Shown here piece by piece: positions 28,401-40,400 of a DNA stretch of 64,000 nucleotides. Where the stretch lies: assembly GCA_032433765.1 (NCBI GenBank), contig JAVIAB010000059.1, positions 63,549,729 to 63,613,728 of the forward strand. Reading direction: 5' to 3'. This stretch comes from Megaustenia siamemsis. Its lineage: Eukaryota; Mollusca; Gastropoda; Stylommatophora; Ariophantidae. The number at the start of each line of letters is the position of its first letter. Positions within the stretch are counted from its first letter, which is position 1. The translations under genes and the position numbers were made by a program. The notes beneath the pieces are model-generated. The model did not search any database and was not told the DNA's origin. It saw nothing but the letters and a program-made list of their open reading frames with translations.

Positions 28401-31400
28401 GTCCTAATATTGTTTAATATTTAAATGCTCCCCTGTGATACTTTTCTTAATTTTAAATATGCTCTCATTTTACTTTGCTCCTGATATATTCCATTTTTTT
28501 TTCCAAATTATATGTAATCTTCTTTATTATTTAATGATTAATTGTAATACTTTCAAATAATACCTTTAATTGCTCTCAAATAATACTGATAATAATTACT
28601 AAAATATGTAAAATATCACTCACTACTCCCAAATAATACTGATAATAATTATTAAAATATGTAAAATATCACTCACTGCTCCCAAATAATACTGATAATA
28701 ATTACTAAAATATGTAAAATATCACTCACTACTCCCAAATAATACTGATAATAATTACTAAAATATGTAAAATATCACTCACTACTCCCAAATAATACTG
28801 ATAATAATTATTAAAATATGTAAAATATCACTCACTACTCCCAAATAATACTGATAATAATTACTAAAATATGTAAAATATCACTCACTACTCCCAAATA
28901 ATACTGATAATAATTACTAAAATATGTAAAATATCACTCACTGCTCCCAAATAATACTGATAATAATTATTAAAATATGTAAAATATCACTCACTACTCC
29001 CAAATAATACTGATAATAATTACTAAAATATGTAAAATATCACTCACTACTCCCAAATAATACTGATAATAATTACTAAAATATGTAAAATATCACTCAC
29101 TGCTCCCAAATAATACTGATAATAATTATTAAAATATGTAAAATATCACTCACTACTCCCAAATAATACTGATAATAATTACTAAAATATGTAAAATATC
29201 ACTCACTACTCCCAAATAATACTGATAATAATTATTAAAATATGTAAAATATCACTCACTGCTCCCAAATAATACTTTCCTTTGCTCCTGAAGAATACTG
29301 TTCTATGCTCCCAATTGTTGATTTCAGTTCATGGTGAGTACTCTCAGTGGGCTGACTGGGGACCTTGTAGCAGCAGCTGTGGCTGGGGAGACCGTTCACG
29401 ATCAAGGACATGTGATGCTCCAGCTCCACAAAATGGAGGAAGAGACTGTCTCGGCCCCAGTGTGGAACATTCCAGTTGCATGACAGAGTTATGTCCAGGT
29501 AACCACTCCTTTTTATTTTTTGTTTACTTCTAGTTAATTCCTGCTTCCCTCAACCCTTTCTTTTATTTTACTCTTGCATAGCAACTACTCCTCATAGTTC
29601 TTACTACTACTAATATAGAGTCTCTAATTCACTGCACTCAGGACACCCCTATATGTGTCTCTTTGCTATCAGTAAAGTTAGTGCTGAAAGTGCACTTCTG
29701 CACATCAGCATTTTCCCCTGACCCAACAGCCAATCAACAGTTTGCATTTCTATCTATCTATTGACCTTTCGAGCCGTAACCGGCCCATAGGGCGTAGACC
29801 AAGATACACCTTCTCCTATATGGATTTTTTGTTCTAGCAGTTTTCTTTTAAAGATATTTTATCAAATCTCGCATCTGTCTCTGTTCTGTGCAAGCAGTTC
29901 TATCTCATTGAGGGAGCCGACTCCTGCTGCTCTTGCCTCTCTCATCAATGTTCTTCTCAATGTCTCCCTGGGTCTTCCTCTTTTTCTTTTACCTGTTGTT
30001 TCCCATATGAGGGCTTGCTTTGCTATTCGCTTTGCTATTCGGTTATTATCTCTTCTCATCACATGTCCAACGTATGACCATCGTCTTTTCTTTATTACTG
30101 AAGATATTAGTGGTTGATTGGCGATTTCTCTAATTTCCTCATTTGTTTTGAATTCGTTCCATGCTATACCAAGTATTTTCCTTAGACATTTATTTTCAAA
30201 TGCGTTCAACTTTGTTTCTATATCTCTTGTTGTTTTCCAGCTTTCACACGCATACGTAAGGGTTGATAGTACATTTGATTTAGTTTGCATTTAGATTGCT
30301 TGAATATTCAAACGTGTCATCATCATCATCATGTGTCATACTGGTTGGCGTAGGCGATCATGTCCTTCCACAATCTTCTGTCTACAGTGCATCATATCAG
30401 TTCTGTTGTTGACTGTTTTCCCTGCCATGATACCAAGCTATCCAGTATTTTCTCTCTTTGTCATCCGCAATCTCTCTTTCCTTTTATCTTGCCTGTGTTG
30501 GCCTCTTTGAGAACTTCCTCATTGGTATTTTTAGCTGGCCAGGGAACTTTCAACATTCTTCTGAGAAATCCCATCTCTGTGGCCTCTAATCGTATTTTTA
30601 TTTATTTCTCTACTGTCCATTATTCACTTCCATAGGTCAGAATTGTTTCTTTATAGCACCGACGAACTCTCTTTCTCATTTCTATTGACATAAATTTGTT
30701 GCATAAGATATTTCTCATTTAATTCAACAATAGCTTTGTAGAATGTATCTAAGTGCCAGAAATAAAGACAAATTTACTTTTTCACCTTTATTTATTTTCA
30801 GTCTCAGCTGTTGTGATCTCTCATCAAGTAGGCTCATTTTATTGTGCATTTGTTTGACGATTATGTGATTGCAGAAATATGTCATCAGCAAAGTCTAAGT
30901 CATTAAGTTGCTTGGTCAGTGACTACTGGATACCATTTCTGTTCTGAGTTATTTTCATAATCCAATCTATGGCTAATAGAAAGAGAAACGGAGATAGAAG
31001 GCATCCCTGCCTTTCTCCTGCTGTTATTTCAAATGCTTCTATAAGCTGCCCTTTGTGCACCACACTACATTTCATTCCTTCAAACATTATTATTATCAGG
31101 TTAATAAACTTTATGGGGATTCTGTAATAATTATGTATATATTATGAACATATAATTTTGAAGATTCATATTATTTTAGTTTAATTCTTTAAAAGTTACC
31201 ATTACTACTTTTTTACTACGTAAATTAGTGGGGTTTTTTTTTATATTTTAAATAATAGCTGCTGAAAATGTTTTACATTCAACTCAGTTCATGGTAATTG
31301 GGGACCCTGGAATGTTTGGGGTGGTTGCAGTGAAACCTGTGGTGCAGGGCAGCGGAAAAGGATCAGAACTTGCAGCAACCCACCACCTAGTGGAAGTGGT

Positions 31401-34400
31401 CAGCCTTGCATAGGAAGTGGAGAAGAGATTGAACATTGTAACAGTCAAGCCTGCCCAGGTAACTATTAGTCACATTAATCATATTGTAACAGTCAAGTCT
31501 GCCCAGGTAACTATTAGTCACATTAATCATATTGTAACCGTCAAACCTGCCCAGGTAACTATTGGTAAACATTAATCATATTGTTAATAGATATATTTAT
31601 TTATAGTTCTTGAATGTTTTTCTTTCAAAATTGTTTAATTTATAAAGGTGTTTTGTCTGACACCTACCCATTCCAACCTTAGCCAGTTTGGTAAGACCTG
31701 CCAAGTATACAATTAAATGTGAGAAACCTTACATTTATTAGTGAGCTAATAAATAACAGAAAATGCACCCACACACCTGTGAAACATAGTAACACTAAAG
31801 AGGGGGCCACCAAAGATATTTGCAAAAATGTTTTTGAAAAGCCACAAAAGCTTTTAGCATATGGAGGTCTAGCCAATACAACATAAAACCTAACTAGAAA
31901 TGCATGAACGCTGTGTACTTTCTTCTTCTTCTTTCCTTCCTTATATGCCTTTCAGCGTCAAGGAGAGATATAATTTGCAGTCCTTTGCTCTTCTGTTCGC
32001 CTCTGTTGATATTCTGTTTTTAGTATTTCTAATATTCTGTCAGTCTATCATTTTCATGTCAATCCTTGGATCTGGTGTTCTCACATTGTTTATTGAAGGC
32101 TCGTTGTGTTGTGTTTTGATCTTTCCGTCTTGTCACATGGCCAAACCATTTTATCTGTTGTTTCTTTATATATTCTATAAAAGTAAAGTGCCCCATCACG
32201 CCAAGTGGCGTATAGGGAATATGGTGCTAGTGACCATAATTTGTACAGACCTTTGGCACATGATTTTTGAGGTAATGTGGTTGATATTACACCCATGACG
32301 CTTTACTTTCCTAGAAAAAAATGTAATACCCATTTAAGGCTGGATGAACCCGGAAGCCATCGATCAGAATCAAACCCGACCTCTCGTTCTTTGTAGTCCA
32401 GTTCACTAACCAATGAGCTATCGCAACCCCCCTTATATATTCTATGACAGGGTTATTCCTAGCCATTTTTCCTCAGTTCTTCATTTCTGATTTTATCCCT
32501 CATGCTGTTTAATGTCATTCGTCTAAAACATTTTGTCTCAGTAGAGGTTATTTTTCTTATTGTTCTTGCATCTAGGGTCCAGGACTGCCACTGGTAGCAC
32601 AACATTGAGATGAAGATTCATGTGTACTTTCAAATGTGAAAAAAGCTAAAATGTAAAGATGTGAGATATAAATTATTCTCATAGCACTGGTAGCAGTACC
32701 ACAAAATGTTTTGCCACTTAGCCGGTAGTTGACCAGAAATGGTTGACCGGTGCTGCCTTCAACATGAACTCCATAGTGATGGTACCGTTTCTCAATCTTC
32801 CAAGTGTGTGACTTCTGGACCCCATTTAACTTCTTGGTGGCAAGATAGAGCAAGAGCTATTTATAAACCTTGGTGCCATAAACAGCATTTATGGGCACAT
32901 CCAGAAATAAGAAACTTAGTGGGCATATAAGAAGACTTATAAACCAACACAGAACTGGAGTCGTCAGTCACTGGACACTACAGGACATGCTGAGGAGGGC
33001 ATCTGAGCACCTATAGACATGTTCGGAGTACAATGATGATGACCCGCAAATAACTCAATAACAGCATTCAGCTCAGATCCCCTGGTCAGTGAAGTGAATC
33101 TAGTCCAGTTGATAGATCATTTTGATTGCACAGAGGGTAACTCTGTAGTGCTCAGATTTCCTCTTCAGAGCCTTCCCCCATAAGAAGCACTCTCGTCACA
33201 CGCTAGCGAAAGCACTATATATAGCTTCAGCTCAGATGCACGAACTCTGTAGCACCAGTGAAGACCTTGACCTCAAACCTTCTTAGTCACCTCCTATGAG
33301 ATGCGTGACGGTGACTCTATTCATTTCTTCACTGACCATTGTCTGGGTCCTGGCAGCCACATGGATGAGTGAGTGCTTTTCGCAACAAAACAATCTAAAA
33401 TGGTTTTTTAGGTTTCTGAATATTAGAGAACAACAGAGAACAAATACCCAGATTGTTGCAATTTCATTCATTTCAAACATTCTTATGGAGAACTTACCAT
33501 AAATTTATCCAGACAAAGTTAACAACAAAGAACTGCTCAACAGATGCAATCTAAAGAAAATAGAAACCCATACCTCCGTGTGTCCACTCTATAATCACCC
33601 ACAAGAAACTATAGAAAACCACCTGATTCGATGCCCAAAGCTCACTGACATCAGAACATTATTTCCTCAAAGACCCTCCAAATGGAACACTATGCACAGA
33701 ACAACAGCAGAACTTAGAAATAACTGCAGATACTACTACATGGCATTGGACTGAGGGGGATCAGCTCAAAGGTGGCTGGGTCCATAAGAACAACAACAAG
33801 AAAGAAAATATAACAGTAACAGACACACATAGGAACTTGAAAGGTCACATACTCAAAAGTGATTCTATTTAGCTTAGGCCAGAATCATGGAGAAACCACT
33901 ATGCAGTTCATAGGTGAGGAATGCTGGTAAATTGTTAGCTTTACTTTGATATTTAGAAATGATGATAACTATTTGTAAGCTTGTTATGATAATTGTTTGT
34001 TAATGTAACTGTCAAAGTGTTAAAGTAATTATTAAAATAATATGTCATGAACTATGTGATTTATTTGTGTTTCCTTTATTATAAAATTGCAAAAATAATT
34101 TTGTAATGACAGCACCTTAGTCGTATAAAATAAGGATATCAAAAGCAAGAGGAGCTTTCATTGCACTGGGAAACATATGGAAATCCAAATAAATTAGGTT
34201 AAATACAAAAATAAAAATTTTCAACTCAAATGTTAAGGTGGTCCTATTATATGGATGTGAAACATGGAGAACAACAAAATTGACAATCACAAAGATACAG
34301 AGTTTCATTAATGGATGCTTACGCAAAATAAAAGGATGGAAATGCCAGGACAAAATCACTAACATAGAATTATGGAAATGTACCAGTCAAACACCAGTGG

Positions 34401-37400
34401 ATAAAGAGATACAGCGAAGACGATGGCACTAGATAGGACACACACTACGGAAGCCAACTGAGAGTATTACACAACAGGCCCTTTTTTTGGAATCCCCAGG
34501 GGAAAAGACAAAGAGAAAGACCAATGAATTCTTGGAGAAGACAGATAGAAGCAGAGATGAAGATGATGGGGAAGACATGGAATGATCTTAAAAGAATGGC
34601 AAAAAACAGAACGACTTGGAAAGTGTTTGTTGAAGACCTTTGCTCCACTGGGAGCTAAAAAGGTAGGAGAGAAGAGAGATCTTAGTCGTATCTCTGAAAT
34701 GTTTTTATTCATCAGCTTTTCCTGGTTTCATTTTTTTATTTGTATTATTATAATACAGTAAATGGAACATTTACTGAGTGGTCAGACTGGTCTGAGTGCT
34801 CTAAAACTTGTGGGCCAGGGACAAAGGAGAGGGTTAGAGAGTGCAGACAGCCTGTACATGGTGGCAGAAGGTGTGTGGGAGACAGCACGGAAGTTATGGA
34901 ATGCAATCTAGTTTCATGCTACAGTAAGTTTCAGTTTTGTTGAGCAGCCATCTGCTTCAGCTTTTCGTTCATGATATCTCTTGGTTTGTTGCTTTCAGAG
35001 ATTATTTGAATATTATGTGTTTTATTACTTATTATCTCATTAAGTATATTCAATACTGTTATATGGGTTAGAAACATGGAGTTTGGAAGTGACTGTGCAC
35101 TCTCTTTCTGATGGAAATAGTTTGGAACCGTTGTCTTTGCAGCCAATTAAGGCATGCACAGAGGTCGACCTTGTCAACAGAATTTACCAGCAGCACCAAA
35201 GTGCTTTTTTTTTTTTTGGGGGGGGGGGGGGGAGAAGAGAGATTACTGTTATATGAGGTGAAGCAGATATGGGAAATTACAGGCAACAGTGACACTGATT
35301 CTATTGACTGAAAAGAAAAATGGACTGTGTAGAAGAATTGAAGAGTTGGATAGAAGGAGAAGAAAACAAAAAATGGAGTTCAGAATCTGTTGAAAATGAA
35401 GAAAGAATTATTGAATACAGTCCAAGCAAAACTTTTCAATATTCCAAATTTAGCTCTGGTTCCAGTTAAGTAATAGGTATAGTTTTCTCACATATCTACA
35501 GGAAAGATTGACTGAAGGGATGGAAATGTGCACTGGTTAGTTTTCAATCACACAGAAATTAATTTCTTAGGCTTTTTCAGGGAATCGCTAGAAATGTTAA
35601 GCTTATTAAATGTTTCATTGATACTCTCATTACATGTTGTAGCTTGTGTCACTCTACAATATTTGATTGTAGTGTAAGAATGTTGCTTGTGAGATTGAAA
35701 GGTATTAAGTGGCTGAAAGATGTTTGGGAAATGAAAAATTATTTGATAGATTGAAAATCACTTGTGAAATTTAAAACCATTTAATATTCCAATACTATTT
35801 GTGAAAATGAAAACCATTTGAGGGATAGAAAATCATATGTGAGATTGAGAAACCATTCGTTCTTATATGATCATGAGCCATTCAGACTGGAATTCCAGAT
35901 TAAAAAGCTATTTGAGAGATTGGAAATTATTTGTAAGATTGAAAACCAAATGAGAGATTGCAAACCATTAGAGAGGGAGAAAAAATACTAAGAAGTTGAA
36001 TACTATTTGTGAGGTTTAAAATCCATTTGAAAGAATGCTAGCTGTTTGTATGTTAAAGTGGAAGTAGATTTGAACCACGCAGGAAGTCCTTATTTTGTTA
36101 ATTATTTTTGCAACATTTTCTTAATTTTAAAGGTATGCCAGTTACTGCTGAAGGCAATCTCATTGGCTACATCAACCATGTTGATATCGCTGAGTCGACA
36201 ATAGTTGCACAGATGATACCAACAGAGAGAGGATTCACTCGTGTAGAGGCTACAATAAGAAATGTCCCACCACCTGCAGGTATGTGAAGATTGTCATTCT
36301 TAATCAATCCAAAGAATTCAGTTCATTTCAGTTATTGTTATTCATGTAATGCCATAAGTTGATGCGGACAAAGTGCCCTTTTGCTCATTGATGGGGTGGG
36401 TTATAGTGGCTTTCTTAACATTCCTGGCTTTTACTGGAGAAGTTGGAGTATGTCTAGTCCCAGGCTATGCTGGGAAATTACTAGTCCAGCCTAGAGGTAC
36501 TGCAATACTGGGTCTTCACTATCAATAACAGCCACCACTACAGGGAACACGGTGATCCTAGCTTCTATTAGGAAAAATAAAAAAAATGGTATGTAAGAAG
36601 CTTTACGTGACAAGTGGACGACACAGACTAAACAACGTTTCGGCTCAATAGGCCTTCATCAGGAACAATAAAAAAAAAAAACACACACACACACAAAACT
36701 GATAACGAAACAACCAAAACAAAAACAATCGAAATGTGTTAAAGAAAATGACAAAAATAAATAAAACTATCCTATCATATCCAAAATGTGTTAAAGAAAA
36801 CGACAAAAATAAATAAAACTATCCTATCATATCCAAAATGTGTTAAAGAAAACGACAAAAATAAATAAAACTATCCTATCATATCCAAAATGTGTTAAAG
36901 AAAACGACAAAAATAAATAAAACTATCCTATCATATCCAAAACAGGCTTCTATTAGTCAGCCTGTTTTGACGCAGGCTGTTTGTTACCAGGGGAGACCAC
37001 AAGGATGCAGAACTGCTAGGTCTTGGTAGTTGATGGAATGCCGACCCTGCTATTGTGACCACAATTCGCAGGCACTTAGGCTCCTCTGTCCATTTCAATA
37101 GGTGGTGAAGTATTGGCATGTTGATGGTTACTATAGCTCTCTGGTTAGACACACTTCATATCTCATCTTTCTTACTCATGAAATAAATGGTTTCAAATTC
37201 TTACAAATACCTAATTAAATCTGTTAGTATCTAAACTTTCATAACTGAGGGACACAGGATGTCCTGTCAGCTTTTTCATAACTCAGAACTTATGCTTATC
37301 TAAGATGATAGATCCATGCAAGTCCTTGAAAGTGAGAATTATGAAGGCTTTTTGTGTAAAGCAGTATTTTAAGTCCAGAGAGAAACTGAGCAGAACATTC

Positions 37401-40400
37401 AGAGGCAAGAGCAGCAGGAATTGGCTCCCTCAATGAGGTAGAGTTGCTTGCACAGAACAGAGACAAATGGCGAGATTTGATAAAAGATATTTACAAGGAT
37501 TGAAAACTGCTAGAATAACAATTTAGATAAGAGAAAGAGTATCTGGGTCTATGCCCTATGGGCCTGCTACGGCTCGAAAGGTCAATAGATAGATAGATAG
37601 TATTTTAAATTCAAATAGTGAAATTTGGCAAAGAATTAATGAATTGTGGACAGTTGTTCTTCATCGGATAAAAATGAGTTGAGTGGGTGCCTTATCTTTG
37701 AGTCAGTGCTGACACAACATCCACTGCATAGTGAGATCAGCGATAAAAAATGTAACAGATTAAAAAAACAAAATCTTGGATCGTTCAGGCCAAGAACAAA
37801 ACCCAGTGGTTGGGAAAAAAAGTAGTACAGACTTTGATTTTTGAGTGTTATTCTGAAGATGATATAGTTTTATGGAGGTAGTTGTTTGGGATAGGTGGAG
37901 TTCATGGGTTTTCACAGCTCAGCCTTGGAAAAGGGGAGAATGAGGGGGAATTGTCAAGGAAATATTTGCTTTGATAGCAAGTAGTTTGACAATGGAGACC
38001 AATTTAGCAAGCAATAGCCTGGCTTGAGACACACACTTTTATCCACATATGCTTTTTCTCAGTGGCTCAATGAGTACACTCAAGGGGAAACAATTAGCTG
38101 GGCTTGAAGATAATGGTTGGAGTCTCTGAAAGGTCCAGGCTGATATGTCTACTTCATTATTGTGGGTTGGGGGGGAGGCATAAAAATGCATCAAGAGGTA
38201 TAGAAATGTGAAGCTGCTGTAAAACTGGTGATAAGATTCATTTTTGTTCTGGGGCACTCAGGAGTAAGGGGAAATGATAGAGCAGGCTTGTTGTGTTTTC
38301 TTTTCTGAAAATGAATGAGCAGTGGACTGGGCTTACAATCTAAATGTTTTCAGAGAAGTAGGATATGTAAATGATTCAGGCAATTAATGTGAACCTTCAA
38401 CCTTGAATAGATTGCATGAATATAGCATCAAAGGAGATGATGCCAGGCAAGTATGCTATACAGGGAGCCAAGGAAGACTGGTAAATCATGACAGACTTGG
38501 GCTTGTCAGGGAGCCGCGATAGCTCAGTGGTTAGTGAACAGGACGACAAAGGACAAGAGGTAGGGTTCGATCCCAACTGATGGCTTCCGGTTCACCCAGC
38601 CTTTAAAGGGTACCGGATTTTTTTTGGGAAAGTAAAGCAGCACGGACGTAATACTGACCACATTATCCCAAAACTCATATGCCGAAGGTCTGTAAAATTT
38701 ATGGTCACTAACACCATATTCCCAATACGCCACTTGGCATGACGGGGGTACTTTACTTTTACTTTACTTGGGCCTGTAACCCACCAAATGCTGGGAGGTA
38801 TACTAGGAATGGGATGTGAGTACCTACAGAGTTGCCCAGTGTCTAGTGAGGATGACCTGTTCACTAAGTGTAGTTTGTCCTCCATTTTCACAGTAAGAGA
38901 AAAAGAGCCCTCGTCATGCCAAGTGGCGTATAGGGAATATGGTGTTAGTGACCATAAAGACCCAGTCACGCCAAGTGGCGTATAGGGAATATGGTGTTAG
39001 TGACCATAAATTTTACAGATCTTCAGCACATGATTTTTAGGGTAATGTGGGTGGTATTACGTCCGTGCCGCTTTACTTTCCCAGAAAAAATTCGGTTCCC
39101 ATTTAAGGCTGGGTGAACCTGGAAGCCGTCGGTTGGAATCCCCCATTTTCACAGTAAATGACCATAAATAATCACCAGCAGTCCCAAATAGCTTTGGATT
39201 TTTCAATGACCATACTCCTAATTAACTATTTTTCCATGGTAGGTGTGTGTGCAACCTGGATAAACCACAAGCAGTCTAATAGGTCAATAGCAGACTTTAA
39301 GCAACATGGTATGGACCATTATGAATCTTTTTTTAGCAGAAAAGAAGAGCGGATTATTTTTTCTTTGTTAAAAATATTTTTCTGTAATTATCTTTCTTTC
39401 TGTCTGCGTTCACTTGACCACTGAAGGTATATCTAGTCTTCTTCATCATCTGTCCTTAAAAGGATGTTATGTGAGCGAAGATGCATTGTGTTGTTTTTTG
39501 CAGCTCAGCTGTGCTACTTGCCCCATTTGGTGCAACACATCCGAGTTCAGAACAGCATTTTTTAAATACAGGTTTAATGGTTACATTCCCTCTTCTATCC
39601 CTACTTTCTTAGCCAGACTTTATACCATACAGGAGACAAATAATAATAAATGAATATTACTCTAGAGGGAAACTTCTTAGGCGATAATCAGCGAATCAAT
39701 TCAGAGATTATTATACCACACAGGTTTAATGGTTGCATACCTTTTTCTATCCTTATTTTCTTAGCCAGACTTTATATATAATACAGGTTTAATTGTTACA
39801 TTCCCTCTTCTATCCCTACTTTCTTAGCCAGACTTTATACCATACAGGGGACAAATAATAATAAATGAATATTATTATAGAGGGAAATTTCCGAGGTGAT
39901 AATCAGCGAATCAATTCAGAGATTATTATACCATACAGGTTTAATGGTTGCATACCCTTTTCTATCCTTATTTTCTTAGCCAGACTTTATACCATACAGG
40001 TTTAATGGTTGCATTCCCTTTTCCATCCTTACTTTCTTTGCCAGACTTTATATAATACATATTTAATGGTTGCATTCCCTCTTCTGTCCTTACTTTCTTA
40101 GCCAGACTTTATAGTCTCTTTCAGGGAGCATCACTGGTAGGTTGAGTAGGTCATTGGTCAACTCTGTTCTTCACCAGCCCTGAAGCATGTAGTCACCTAT
40201 GGGTCACTGTAGGTGAGCAGTCTTTTGTTGCTTCAAAAGAAAAAGTAATTTGACACAATTTATTATCTCTTCATTATCGTACATTACATGTAATTTATAG
40301 TTTAATAATTGTTCCTGTGTTGTCTCATGAACAGCCAATTACCTTCAGCACCTTATATCATTACTGACCCCTGTCTACTGGACTACTGCCCATGAGTTGG

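Noticed and set aside
31459..31554. Downstream donors as the constitutive end of the TSP1-2 exon
   Set aside because: The frame hits TAG shortly after the first donor.
31600..34700. Possible additional TSP1 exons
   Set aside because: I looked for the W..W..CS.TCG pattern near splice sites in this intron and found none.
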